Origin: Pseudoalteromonas ulvae UL12
GTDB lineage: Bacteria > Pseudomonadota > Gammaproteobacteria > Enterobacterales > Alteromonadaceae
NCBI RefSeq assembly: GCF_014925405.1
Contig: NZ_AQHJ01000035.1
Location: forward strand, 792,918 to 856,917
Direction of reading: 5' to 3'
Length of the DNA: 64,000 nucleotides
The translations under genes were made by a program, and so were the position numbers. Shown in pieces: positions 37,882 to 46,724 of the stretch. Each line of letters begins with the position of its first letter. Position 1 is the stretch's first letter. The notes under the pieces were generated by a model. It worked only from the letters and a program-made list of their open reading frames with translations. It did no database searches and was not told the DNA's origin.

Positions 37882-37890
37882 TCAAAATCC

Positions 37891-39279
37891 TTATAAATAA
37901 CTAGTTTCAACATTAAAGAGTTGATCGGCGGTATAAATAGTCACTAACGTCACCCCTTGATGTTTTGGATTAATAGCAACAGCATGGCTGTGGCCACGGT
38001 AATGAACCAACAACTCGTCTGTATTATCAGACAACGGGCTGGTAATTATTTGTGCGTTAGCAGGTAAAGTTAACCAGCTTCGTGTATCTGCACGTTCAGA
38101 GGCGATGTTGTACAGAGTTGCTAATACATTTCCTACGTCACCGCCTTCTTTAGCCAGTTTTTTTCTAACTTGTTCTTTTGCAATCAATCGAGCGGTTTGA
38201 CGGGCAATGAGAGTCGGCATTATTTGTTTTAAATTGGCTGCAGCCAATGCTTGAAAATCAACTAATGGCTGGCTATTCAGGTTTGATCCATTGAGTGAAA
38301 TACTGATAGGAACACTCGGTTGAGCTTGTGAGTAAGAAGGTAATGCCACACTGTAAAATCGCATCTCACCTTGGCTTGTGTATATGGGTAAATTAATGTT
38401 TTGTTCTTGTTTTTTTGGGATCAGTGATTGTTCGATTAGAACGATTAATTGATTGTCTGAATCATGGATGCCCTTATTGCCAAGAGTTGAATGCTCTTCG
38501 ATCCCTAACTGTGAAGACAAACGCTCGACTTGCTGTTGTAAATAAGCGTTAGTTGGATTAAGTGCGAGTGCTGATTGATAGGAAATATAAGCATTATTAG
38601 CCTCATCAGCACTTTCGAGTAAAATCGCTGAAAGTACGGCTGTATAGGGGTTATCGATCCCTTTAAGGTCATTTCCTATTATGCGGTCTAATTCAGCGTA
38701 GGTATTGGATAATGAATCTAAGGTAACGGATTGCGTGAGTTGTTGATTAACTAAATCGAGTTCCTGATCTTTGAGTGCCCGCTGCTGTACTTGATAAGCT
38801 TTTCGGGCTTCAATCACTGCAGACTCAATGTTGTTCATGTACAAGTAATTTAATGCTTGGTAATGGTGCACCATCACTTGTTCGTAATAAGGGAGCGTAT
38901 ACTCAAGAGCGGTATCATTCGTCACCAAAGCACTAATGTGCTGTGTGGTATTGCTAATTTGAATCGCTGCTTTTAACTCTTCTTGTTTCAGTATGTCGAT
39001 AACTTCAGCAAACACAGTCTCGCTGTGAGCGTAGTTTTTTGCAAAGTGCGCTGTTTTAGCGTGTTCAAGTAACGACACAAGATAATTGTTTGAACCTTTA
39101 GTATGCTGCGAAAGTGTAGTGAGTGCTTGTTGTGGTTGATTGGCATTAATTAATTGCCGTGTGGGCGTTAATTGTTGGCTATAAGTTGAAAATAAGTCAC
39201 CAAATTGCATCGATGCACAACCATTAATGGCTAAGCACAGTCCAAAACACATTATGTGCGGTAATTTTATAAGGCGCAT
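37891..39279 (-). CDS. COG3014-type lipoprotein with TPR-like repeats, lpoB operon
   Basis: First gene of the leftward operon COG3014-ycfL-lpoB-glycine zipper. Lipobox INGC with cysteine at residue 21. The N-terminal half is helical and TPR-like (LVSLLEHAKTAHFAKNYAHSETVFAEV, NLYMNN-like LNYLYMNNIESAVIEARKA). The C-terminal half has a beta-rich region (VALPSYSQAQPSVPISISL) and TRSWLTLPANAQIITSP. 462 residues. I know of no established function; it recurs beside ycfL/lpoB in Vibrio and Shewanella, so a role in regulating PBP1b is a reasonable guess. Confidence 0.82.
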   Translation of the reverse strand: MRLIKLPHIMCFGLCLAINGCASMQFGDLFSTYSQQLTPTRQLINANQPQQALTTLSQHTKGSNNYLVSLLEHAKTAHFAKNYAHSETVFAEVIDILKQEELKAAIQISNTTQHISALVTNDTALEYTLPYYEQVMVHHYQALNYLYMNNIESAVIEARKAYQVQQRALKDQELDLVNQQLTQSVTLDSLSNTYAELDRIIGNDLKGIDNPYTAVLSAILLESADEANNAYISYQSALALNPTNAYLQQQVERLSSQLGIEEHSTLGNKGIHDSDNQLIVLIEQSLIPKKQEQNINLPIYTSQGEMRFYSVALPSYSQAQPSVPISISLNGSNLNSQPLVDFQALAAANLKQIMPTLIARQTARLIAKEQVRKKLAKEGGDVGNVLATLYNIASERADTRSWLTLPANAQIITSPLSDNTDELLVHYRGHSHAVAINPKHQGVTLVTIYTADQLFNVETSYL

Positions 39280-39483
39280 ACAACTCAGGAGTCATTTAAA
39301 TATACGTTAATTCTAACTGATTAAACTGAACCGTAGGTTTATAAATGTAGGCAATTTGTAAAAAATCGTAGCGCCAACACACAGACGAATTTTTACAGAT
39401 ATTATTTTCTACGAGCCAGCTTTGTGATGAGGATTATTAATTAGTATATGCTAGAATAAGCGCCCTTAAATCTGGAGCTTTAT

Positions 39484-39966
39484 ATGATCAATAATTTAGT
39501 ACTTCGTCGTTTACGTTACGCCTTAAATCTTCGTGAAGACAGCATGCAAGCCTTATTTTTACTTGCAGGACATAAAATCAAGCCATTCTCTATTAGCTGC
39601 TTACTTAAAAAAGAAGATGAAGAAGGGTACATAGAATGTACAGATGTTGTATTGGAAAAGTTTTTAGATGGGCTCATTATTGATAAACGTGGTGTTAGAG
39701 AAGAGCAGCCCGATACCACAACAGTACCGAGTACTGAACGCGTACGACTGAATAACAACATTATTCTTAAAAAAATCCGAGTTGCACTCGAGTTACGCGA
39801 AGAGGATATGCTTGAGGTGATGAAGTTCGCAGATTTTAGAGTGACAAAAGCTGAGTTAGGTGGCTTATTCCGTAAACGTGGCAGTCGAAACTTTAAACCA
39901 TGTGGCGACCAATTTATGCGTAATTTCTTAACTGGCTTGTGTTTGAAATTTCGCCCTAAAGGGTAA
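39484..39966 (+). CDS. yehS: YehS-type protein (DUF1456)
   Basis: Two tandem copies of the DUF1456 domain: NNLVLRRLRYALNLREDSMQ (residues 3-22) with SCLLKKEDEEGYIECTDVV, and NNIILKKIRVALELREEDML (residues ~91-110) with GLFRKRGSRNFKPCGDQFM. 160 residues. Conserved across gammaproteobacteria; function unknown. A -10-like TAGAAT precedes the gene near 39450. Confidence 0.92.
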   Translation: MINNLVLRRLRYALNLREDSMQALFLLAGHKIKPFSISCLLKKEDEEGYIECTDVVLEKFLDGLIIDKRGVREEQPDTTTVPSTERVRLNNNIILKKIRVALELREEDMLEVMKFADFRVTKAELGGLFRKRGSRNFKPCGDQFMRNFLTGLCLKFRPKG

Positions 39967-39972
39967 ATGATC

Positions 39973-40002
39973 AAAAAGGAGAGCGTTGAGCTTTCCTTTT
40001 TT
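39973..40002 (+). terminator. Terminator after yehS
   Basis: AAAAAGGAGAGC / GCTTTCCTTTTT stem (one G-T pair) with a GTTGA loop and a T run. Confidence 0.85.
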
Positions 40003-40110
40003 GTTATAAACCGCTGTTTTTCTCAATTAATTGGTAACATTCTCATTATTGCTTAAAGTGAACTATATTCAATACTCATATACGGAATTGAATCTAATAG
40101 GTGGCACTTT

Positions 40111-42333
40111 ATGGCAACAAACAAACCGATTAATCCTCTGTTAAATAAATCTTCAAGAACAGCAAAGCCAATAAGTACGCCCACTCAATCAACTGCTAGT
40201 GATGATTTCGATATCATTGTCAAAGATCCTGGAAAATCAACAGGATCAGAAGATGAAGTACAACGTTATTTTACAGAAAAAGACATCAATAAAATTTTAC
40301 GTAATCTCGACCAACTCCGTAATGCCATCTATCCTGACCATCAAGTGTCTGAAGACAGTACTGAATTACCCCCAAATTTTCCTTCTGTGTGTTTAATTGG
40401 TCTTGGTCGCTGTGGCTCTAATATTGCACTAGATGTTGCATCATTGGTACACGATGCGCGAGATTACTATTTAGATCAATATCATGATGATCTATCAAAA
40501 ATAAAAGAAGCTGAAAACAAACCTCTTAAATGGATCCAACGCAGTATTCGCCTACAAGCAGCCAAAGTGTTTCGGCCCGTATTTTTAATTGAACCGTTAG
40601 TCATGCTGGGTGATTTAGATAAAGACATCGAAGGGCGGATCCGTTTTTCATCTAAAGGGAGTCAAAACGGGTTTTTAAATAGCTATAATAAGCTACGCAT
40701 TATGGATTTATCAGAGGTGCATGCCGGTGGTGCGGGTAATGCGCCTATCCTTGGCCAATATTTAGCGAAAATAATTCTTAACAAACAAACAGAAGATTTT
40801 AATAATGCAGAGTGGAAGTCAATCCATTCCTATTTAATTGACTCTTGTGGCATTAAAGCAAATCAATCACGTCTTTATTTTTATATATTTAGTGCCGGTG
40901 GTGGTACAGGCTCTGGAATGGCGTCAGAGTTTGGCTTAGCTCAGCAATATTCTTACATTAATAAAACCTTCGATACAAAAATATATAAAGAGGCAATATC
41001 TCAAAGCCAAGCTTTTGTATTTGAACCTATTTTTACCAGTGGGATTTGTATTTTACCGAATATTTCTGATCATAAAGAAATGTCTGAGGCATTACATATC
41101 AATGCGGGTCGATTATTGTGTAAATATTTAGCTGAAGAGTGGTGTTTCTCATATGATATGCACGCTGATGACAGTCAAGCTGCAGTTAAAAACCGCTTGC
41201 GTCCTTGGAATGCGATGATGTTGATTTCAAACGACATTATGCGTTATGCCGAGCAAAATGATGCCACAAGTGAAATGCAATACATTGATGTTAACTCAAT
41301 GGAAAAACATGCAAATCAGTACATTAGCCAACAAATTTTTAATATCTTAACGGCGCAATCTGTTACGACTGATTATGATCAAGATTATTTTAGACGTGCA
41401 GGTATTGATATTGGGGAAACAATCCGCCTTGATGCCAATGATTTATTTATGAGTTTAGCGGGACCTGTCGCCATCGCATATGGGGAATCTGTGGTAGAAG
41501 ACAATGTCCACGATGAGACTAAGAATAAAGGTGATGGAGGGAAAGGCTCGTTAGATATTGATGATTTATTTTTTAGGTCTATCGATTTACCACATTTCAA
41601 TAAGCAAACTCAAGCCATTGAAGGGATCAGCTTATTACCTGTAGAGGCGCAAAATTATAAAGAAGAGTTAAAGCAGTATTTGGAATCTGGTTATAAAGCA
41701 GAGAATTTAAAAGAATTACATTTCTTTAAAAACTGTTCATCTGTCGTCTCTATTGTGTCATTGCCTAAAGATTACAAATTATCGTATCTGGACTTAAATA
41801 AATTAAAAATGCACCTGAATAATTTATTCCCAAATACAACGCTGAAACGCTATGCATTAGTTATTGGAGCATCGGCTAATCTGTCTATGACCACCTTGAT
41901 TGCCAAAAGCCCCTGTTTAAGTGATGATTTTCTGACATTAATTGTGTCGTATATTAAGCGTTGCTTTGCTAAAAATGATTACCGCTTTGATGATACGTTA
42001 GACAATGCCATTATTGATTTTATTCAAGAGCCTGATTTTGATGCCTCTAAACTCGAAGCTATGTTAGAAGATTTTGAAAATCCAGCCAAAATTCTAGATA
42101 CCAATTGGTTTGCGATCAAACCTATGTATGAAAAGAAATATCGTGAATTAATCAATCAACCTAACCAATTTACGTCGATTAATGATATCCGCTTGTCGGT
42201 TGATTGCGTGAAAAATGCGATTCATTATTTACGTGAAATTTATCGTCATAGAATCAGTAAAACGCAAATTATCTCCCTCAATCCAAATAAAATTACTTTA
42301 TCACAAAAGAAAAAATCTAATCAAAGTGATTAG
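40111..42333 (+). CDS. Orphan tubulin/FtsZ-superfamily protein, 740 residues
   Basis: The strongest landmark is SAGGGTGSGM (residues 261-270), the tubulin/FtsZ T4 signature that binds GTP phosphates. Upstream, VCLIGLGRCGSNIALDVASL (93-112) fits the T1 glycine loop, and HAGGAGNAP (204-211) sits where T3 would be. Downstream, ETIRLDANDLFMSLAGPVAI (436-455) fits the T7/synergy loop: FtsZ NxDxxD becomes RxDxxD, keeping both acids that would activate the GTP of a neighbouring subunit. A second alpha/beta domain follows (RYALVIGASANLSMTTLIAK, ~580-599). The first ~85 residues are a low-complexity Ser/Thr/Pro tail. It is much longer than FtsZ and clearly not FtsZ; it resembles the poorly known 'tubulin-like' bacterial families. 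Terminators on both sides leave it monocistronic. Function unknown. Confidence 0.8.
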   Translation: MATNKPINPLLNKSSRTAKPISTPTQSTASDDFDIIVKDPGKSTGSEDEVQRYFTEKDINKILRNLDQLRNAIYPDHQVSEDSTELPPNFPSVCLIGLGRCGSNIALDVASLVHDARDYYLDQYHDDLSKIKEAENKPLKWIQRSIRLQAAKVFRPVFLIEPLVMLGDLDKDIEGRIRFSSKGSQNGFLNSYNKLRIMDLSEVHAGGAGNAPILGQYLAKIILNKQTEDFNNAEWKSIHSYLIDSCGIKANQSRLYFYIFSAGGGTGSGMASEFGLAQQYSYINKTFDTKIYKEAISQSQAFVFEPIFTSGICILPNISDHKEMSEALHINAGRLLCKYLAEEWCFSYDMHADDSQAAVKNRLRPWNAMMLISNDIMRYAEQNDATSEMQYIDVNSMEKHANQYISQQIFNILTAQSVTTDYDQDYFRRAGIDIGETIRLDANDLFMSLAGPVAIAYGESVVEDNVHDETKNKGDGGKGSLDIDDLFFRSIDLPHFNKQTQAIEGISLLPVEAQNYKEELKQYLESGYKAENLKELHFFKNCSSVVSIVSLPKDYKLSYLDLNKLKMHLNNLFPNTTLKRYALVIGASANLSMTTLIAKSPCLSDDFLTLIVSYIKRCFAKNDYRFDDTLDNAIIDFIQEPDFDASKLEAMLEDFENPAKILDTNWFAIKPMYEKKYRELINQPNQFTSINDIRLSVDCVKNAIHYLREIYRHRISKTQIISLNPNKITLSQKKKSNQSD

Positions 42334-42353
42334 AAATACGTGGATTTCGGCAT

Positions 42354-42385
42354 AAAAAAAAGCAGCTTCACGCTGCTTTTTTTAT
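42354..42385. terminator. Bidirectional terminator between the tubulin-like gene and deaD
   Basis: AAAAAAAGCAGC / GCTGCTTTTTTT stem with a TTCAC loop; convergent genes on both sides. Confidence 0.93.
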
Positions 42386-42395
42386 AACACTGAGA

Positions 42396-44237
42396 TTATG
42401 ATTCGAAGCTTGGACGGCTTCTTTGCTCTGCACCAGCTTTAAAGCTGCGGACTGGCTTTTTATCACCACGATCATTGCGACGACGTGGTTGAGAATCACG
42501 ACGAGGACGATCTGAGCGATCTTGACGAGGTGCACGTTGGCGGAACTCGGCATCAGCTGCTGCAGCTTGTTCTGCTGTCACTAAGCTTGGTGATATTTTA
42601 CGTTTACGAATAAGTACTTGCTGTAATTTATCAAAAGCCGGTTTAGGCATATTCTTTGGTAAGTCAACATGAGTATGACCATCAAATAAACGGATTTGGC
42701 CGATATCATTTGAGTCAATTTTAATCTCGTTCGCAACAGCGCCGACGATATCACCAGGACGCACACCATGTGTACGGCCTACGTCAAAACGGTACGTATC
42801 AAAATCTGCGTTATCACGACGTGGACGTGGCGCACGTTCGCGGCGCTCACCACGCTCACCTCTATTATCACGGTCACGAGAACGATCATTGCGGTTAAAT
42901 TCACGCTCAGCTGGGTCAGCTTTAGGGTGGAATGGTAACGCAATTTGGCTTTCAAACAGTAAAGCACTGGCTAATTCAAGCGGTGTCAAACTCGACTCTT
43001 CAGCCATTTTACTCACGATAGCTTGGAATTTTTCTAAATCATTTTCAGCAACTGATTTAGTTAATGCAGCTTGAGTACGTTCGATACGTGATTGACCTAA
43101 TTCTTCTGCTGTTGGCATGTTGAATGTTTCAATCTTACCGTCTGTGATACGCTCTAAGCGGTGTAAACTGCGGACTTCACGATGTGATGCAAACAAAATA
43201 GCTTCGCCTTCACGACCAGCACGACCTGTACGACCAATACGGTGAACATACGACTCTGAGTCATGTGGTAAATCGTAATTGATTACATGTGTGATACGCG
43301 GAACGTCTAGACCACGTGCAACAACATCTGTCGCAATTAAAATATTGATTCGGCCAGTTTTTAATTGGTCAACAATACGCTCACGATCTTGCTGTTGCAT
43401 ATCACCATTAAGTGCAGATGCTTTAAAGCCTTTGCTGACTAAATGTTCAGCTAATACTAATGTATCGTTACGTGTACGAACGAATACAATCATCGCATCA
43501 TAATCAACAACTTCAGCAATACGCTCTAAGCCAGTTGTTTTACCAATACGGCTTACTAACCACGATTTTTGAGTAATCTTTGGTTTATCAGATTTAACGA
43601 TTTCAATTTTAACGTGAACAGGATCAGTTAAGAATTGATTTGTAATTTTCTTGATTGGAGCAGGCATTGTTGCTGAGAAAAATGCCATTTGCGTTTGTTC
43701 TGGAATTTGTTTAAGGATCCACTCGATGTCTTCTAGGAAGCCCATGTTGAGCATTTCATCAGCTTCATCTAAAACACATGCTTTAAGGTTATCTAACTTT
43801 AAACGACCTTTTTTGATGTGATCCATCATACGGCCAGGTGTACCAACAACTATTTGCGGGCCACGGGCTAAATCACGTAATTGTGGTGTATAAGATTGGC
43901 CACCGTAAACGGTTGCAACAAATAAACCGCGGATATGCTTAGAGAAATCAGTTAGGGCTTCTGCTACCTGAATTGCAAGCTCACGTGTTGGGCACACAAC
44001 TAGCATTTGTGGTTGTTTTAAATCAGCGTCTAAACGTGATAATAAAGGCAGACCAAAAGCCGCTGTTTTACCAGTACCTGTTTGCGCTTCGCCGAGCACA
44101 TCTTTACCTGCTAATAAAGACGGAATTGCTTTTGCTTGTATAGGAGTAGGACTCGTGTAGCCCATATCTGTAATAGCTTGAAGTACTGGAGAAAGTAGGT
44201 TTAATTGGTCAAAGCGAACTTGTGTCGTATCTGTCAT
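42396..44237 (-). CDS. deaD: Cold-shock DEAD-box RNA helicase
   Basis: ATP-dependent RNA helicase for ribosome assembly and mRNA turnover at low temperature (DeaD/CsdA). In order: Q motif YTSPTPIQAKAIPSL, Walker A AQTGTGKTA, PTRELAIQVAE, VLDEADEML, SAT, and HRIGRTGRAGREG. The C-terminal RNA-binding domain DVGRTHGVRPGDIVGAVANE is the DbpA/CsdA type. A basic Arg/Asp/Gly-rich linker (~440-480) and a basic Arg/Lys tail frame that domain. 613 residues. It has a probable promoter at 44531-44558 and a ~290-nt leader, as is typical of cold-shock genes. Confidence 0.96.
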   Translation of the reverse strand: MTDTTQVRFDQLNLLSPVLQAITDMGYTSPTPIQAKAIPSLLAGKDVLGEAQTGTGKTAAFGLPLLSRLDADLKQPQMLVVCPTRELAIQVAEALTDFSKHIRGLFVATVYGGQSYTPQLRDLARGPQIVVGTPGRMMDHIKKGRLKLDNLKACVLDEADEMLNMGFLEDIEWILKQIPEQTQMAFFSATMPAPIKKITNQFLTDPVHVKIEIVKSDKPKITQKSWLVSRIGKTTGLERIAEVVDYDAMIVFVRTRNDTLVLAEHLVSKGFKASALNGDMQQQDRERIVDQLKTGRINILIATDVVARGLDVPRITHVINYDLPHDSESYVHRIGRTGRAGREGEAILFASHREVRSLHRLERITDGKIETFNMPTAEELGQSRIERTQAALTKSVAENDLEKFQAIVSKMAEESSLTPLELASALLFESQIALPFHPKADPAEREFNRNDRSRDRDNRGERGERRERAPRPRRDNADFDTYRFDVGRTHGVRPGDIVGAVANEIKIDSNDIGQIRLFDGHTHVDLPKNMPKPAFDKLQQVLIRKRKISPSLVTAEQAAAADAEFRQRAPRQDRSDRPRRDSQPRRRNDRGDKKPVRSFKAGAEQRSRPSFES

Positions 44238-44524
44238 GTATGTCTCTTATAGTATTGAAAACGTAAACGTTCTCATTATTGAACGAGGCAAAAGCCCTTA
44301 AAAGACATCCCCTTGACCTATCAACAGTCGCACTTCTCACCATGAATTAAGCAAAATGCTCATTCTATAAATGCGTAATCTCAGTCTTGATATGGCAACG
44401 TATCAATTATCTAATACGTGCATCAGGCTCTTTAAACCTCGGCTATTTTATCATTTTTTCTAAAATGATACCGACCTTGGCTTAAATAATCGTTTAAAAA
44501 ATAAACAAGCACCTGTCGGAGTAG
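44238..44524 (-). promoter_or_regulatory. Long 5' leader of deaD (inferred)
   Basis: Predicted transcript leader of about 290 nt between the promoter at 44531-44558 and the deaD ATG. It contains a hairpin ATCATTTT / AAAATGAT (44453-44472). A GCACCT / AGGTGC hairpin (about 44510-44529) lies at or just ahead of the predicted RNA 5' end. Long structured leaders are known for deaD/csdA and other cold-shock mRNAs. The transcription start is inferred, not shown. Confidence 0.5.
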
Positions 44525-44530
44525 GTGCGC

Positions 44531-44558
44531 ACTATACAGGGTTAATAATTAAAAGCAA
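44531..44558 (-). promoter_or_regulatory. Sigma-70 promoter of deaD
   Basis: On the minus strand TTGCTT (44558-44553), 16-bp spacer, TATAGT (44536-44531). Reasonable match to the consensus at both hexamers. Confidence 0.55.
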
Positions 44559-44786
44559 GTAAGATATTTTCCTAGTTGCAATTACTAGGGTCTATGTGTA
44601 ACCAATCAAAGGTTAGCTACGAAGATGAGGTTTACTATCGAATCGTGTAAGTAAACTAATCTCAACACATCGATGATTGTTTGGCTTTAAAAGCGAGCAT
44701 TCTGTATTAAATATGTAAATTATGTAGCGCCGGTGTTATTGGTTATTTAATGCAACAAATATTATAAATATAACTAAACAATGTAG

Positions 44787-44814
44787 TTGACGGTTAAATT
44801 TCAACCTCTATAAT
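44787..44814 (+). promoter_or_regulatory. Sigma-70 promoter of the DUF3718 gene
   Basis: TTGACG, 16-bp spacer, TATAAT: five of six and six of six consensus bases. Start of transcription would be near 44821, about 30 nt before the ATG. Between this and the deaD promoter (44559-44786) I see no gene. Confidence 0.75.
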
Positions 44815-44852
44815 GCGGTCGAAAATTGTTCATCTGTTCAGAAGGGTTCCAA

Positions 44853-45299
44853 ATGTTTAAGTCTCTAATTACAGTATCTGCATTATTAGCATCAACACAA
44901 GTTGTCGCTTCAAACCAACATGATTTCATTGCAATGAATGAGTCTGTTGATACTCAAATCTGTATTGTTGCAGCTAAACAAGGTTTTAATGCAGCGCGAG
45001 ATTTTGCAAGTGAGAATGGCCAGTATATTAGCCGTTACAACCCAAATTTTTATTGCAACGGTCAACGTATCAATGAGTTTTCAGCTAATTTCACCCGCGT
45101 CGCCTCGCAAGCTCAATCAGAAGTAAAGCAAGTGAGCTTATTTGCTGCAGATGAAAAACATGAATCAAATATATGTGTTGCAGCAGCAAAAGAAGGTTTA
45201 GCAGTCGTAAAATCTAAGACCGATGCAAAACAAATTAAATGCAATGGTGAGTCGATTACACGTTTTGTAAAACGTTATGCAGACAAAGTCGCTATTTAA
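44853..45299 (+). CDS. Secreted DUF3718 protein with a duplicated motif
   Basis: The start at 44853 (MFKSLITVSALLASTQVVAS) has AAGGG upstream and gives a signal peptide cut near residue 19; the longer frame from 44826 does not. The mature part contains two similar units, TQICIVAAKQGFNAARDF...FYCNGQRINEFSANF and SNICVAAAKEGLAVVKS...IKCNGESITRFVKRY. Each has two cysteines that probably form a disulphide. 148 residues, DUF3718-like. Function unknown. Confidence 0.8.
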   Translation: MFKSLITVSALLASTQVVASNQHDFIAMNESVDTQICIVAAKQGFNAARDFASENGQYISRYNPNFYCNGQRINEFSANFTRVASQAQSEVKQVSLFAADEKHESNICVAAAKEGLAVVKSKTDAKQIKCNGESITRFVKRYADKVAI

Positions 45300-45311
45300 A
45301 GCACTAGAGAT

Positions 45312-45343
45312 AAAAAAACCGACATTTCATGTCGGTTTTTTTA
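45312..45343. terminator. Bidirectional terminator after the DUF3718 gene
   Basis: AAAAACCGACAT / ATGTCGGTTTTT stem with a TTC loop; the convergent methylase gene lies on the other side. Confidence 0.92.
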
Positions 45344-45349
45344 TGCGTG

Positions 45350-46567
45350 TTATTCAGTAATACGACGTAACTTAGCCCAATAAAAACCATCAAAACCGGT
45401 ATTGGCTGGTGAAATAGTTTCAGATGCTAGTAATTCAAAGTTTTGGTTTTCAGCCAGAAATTTGTCGATTTGATCTTGATTTTCGCAAGGTAAAATAGAA
45501 CAAGTTGCATAAACAACCTCGCCACCAACTTTTAACATTTTTGTGTATCGAGTCAAAATGTCTGCTTGTAAAGCAAGTAAATCGGGTAGGGTGACTGACA
45601 TATCCCGATGCCATTTAGCATCCGGATTTCTTTTTAGCACACCTAGTCCTGAGCAAGGGACATCGAGTAACAGCCTGTCTGTACTTAGTTTTAAACGCTT
45701 GATTGTTTTGCTTGAAGTTATTAACCGAGTTTCAATATTATCTGCACTGGCTCTTTTGGCTCGCACTTTGAGTGTATCAAGCTTATGTTGCTCTATATCC
45801 ATCGCTAATAAACGCCCTTTACGTTTCATTTGAGAAGCCAATCCTAATGACTTACCACCTGCACCGGCACATGCATCAATGACTTTGTGACCGGGTTTTA
45901 CATCAAGCGCATTAAGAATTAACACAGAGCCTGGATCTTGCTGTTCAAAAAGTCCATTTTGAAAGGCAGTACTTTTGAATAAGCTAGAATTCGAGGTGAT
46001 TTCTAACACGTTGGCTAAGTTAGGCACATCAATGGCGGTGATACCTTCAGCTTGCAATTGATTCTTGAGTGTTGCTTGGTCACCTTTAAGTGTATTAACT
46101 CGAATATAGCGCTTTGGTGGGAGTGAAAGGGCGGCTCGTTCTGCAGGCCATTGTTCAGCTAATTGTTCATGACCAAGCGTATCTAACCAATCAGGGCATC
46201 CGTCTTGTAACACCACATTTGTTGTTAAACTATCAATACGACTGTTAAATTCTCTCACTTGTTGCTCGGTATGCTGTATGTGAGACGGAGTTGCTAAATC
46301 GTTTAAAATAGACCAGACAACAAACAAAGATGCTTGATTTTCAATAAGTTTATCAGAAGTAATTTCAAGTATTGTTAAATAAAGATTTAACTTGCGTATG
46401 ATACTGCCTACTACTTGGGTGATGTCAGCGTGTTCTTGACTAGTCAATTCCATATTCTGAAATTGATATGAATATGCCTTATCTAAAGCAAGTTGCTTGT
46501 TTACTACATCTTCTAAAATACGAATAGTAGAGTGGCAAACGCGAGGTGTAAGCACAAACTTTGACAT
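45350..46567 (-). CDS. RsmB/NOP2-family RNA cytosine methyltransferase
   Basis: AdoMet-dependent m5C RNA methylase. AdoMet loop VIDACAGAGGKSLGLAS (residues ~240-256). Motif IV DVPCSGLGVLKRNPDAKW carries one catalytic cysteine and motif VI YATCSILPCEN the nucleophilic cysteine. The first ~130 residues are helical (NIxLxxTLEIT-like), and a RNA-binding PUA-like/N1 segment (PPKRYIRVNTLKGDQ) precedes the catalytic domain. 405 residues. It is not the fmt-linked RsmB: no NusB-type gene order is present. It is probably a second, lineage-specific member whose target is unknown. Confidence 0.88.
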   Translation of the reverse strand: MSKFVLTPRVCHSTIRILEDVVNKQLALDKAYSYQFQNMELTSQEHADITQVVGSIIRKLNLYLTILEITSDKLIENQASLFVVWSILNDLATPSHIQHTEQQVREFNSRIDSLTTNVVLQDGCPDWLDTLGHEQLAEQWPAERAALSLPPKRYIRVNTLKGDQATLKNQLQAEGITAIDVPNLANVLEITSNSSLFKSTAFQNGLFEQQDPGSVLILNALDVKPGHKVIDACAGAGGKSLGLASQMKRKGRLLAMDIEQHKLDTLKVRAKRASADNIETRLITSSKTIKRLKLSTDRLLLDVPCSGLGVLKRNPDAKWHRDMSVTLPDLLALQADILTRYTKMLKVGGEVVYATCSILPCENQDQIDKFLAENQNFELLASETISPANTGFDGFYWAKLRRITE

Positions 46568-46724
46568 GTTGAAAACCTAAAATAAAATTGTCGAAGATCA
46601 TAGGTTTTTGACATTAGATAAGCAAGGTTAATTCACGCCATTTATTGGATTGAGAGAGTATTTATTGTCCGCACAGGATTTTATCCTAAACTAAATACCA
46701 TCTTGTTTAATTTTGCGAATATCT

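Noticed and set aside
44526..44552. GGTGCGCA-starting sequence resembling the XerC half of dif
   Set aside because: The right half does not match, and the segment is better explained as the deaD promoter and leader hairpin.
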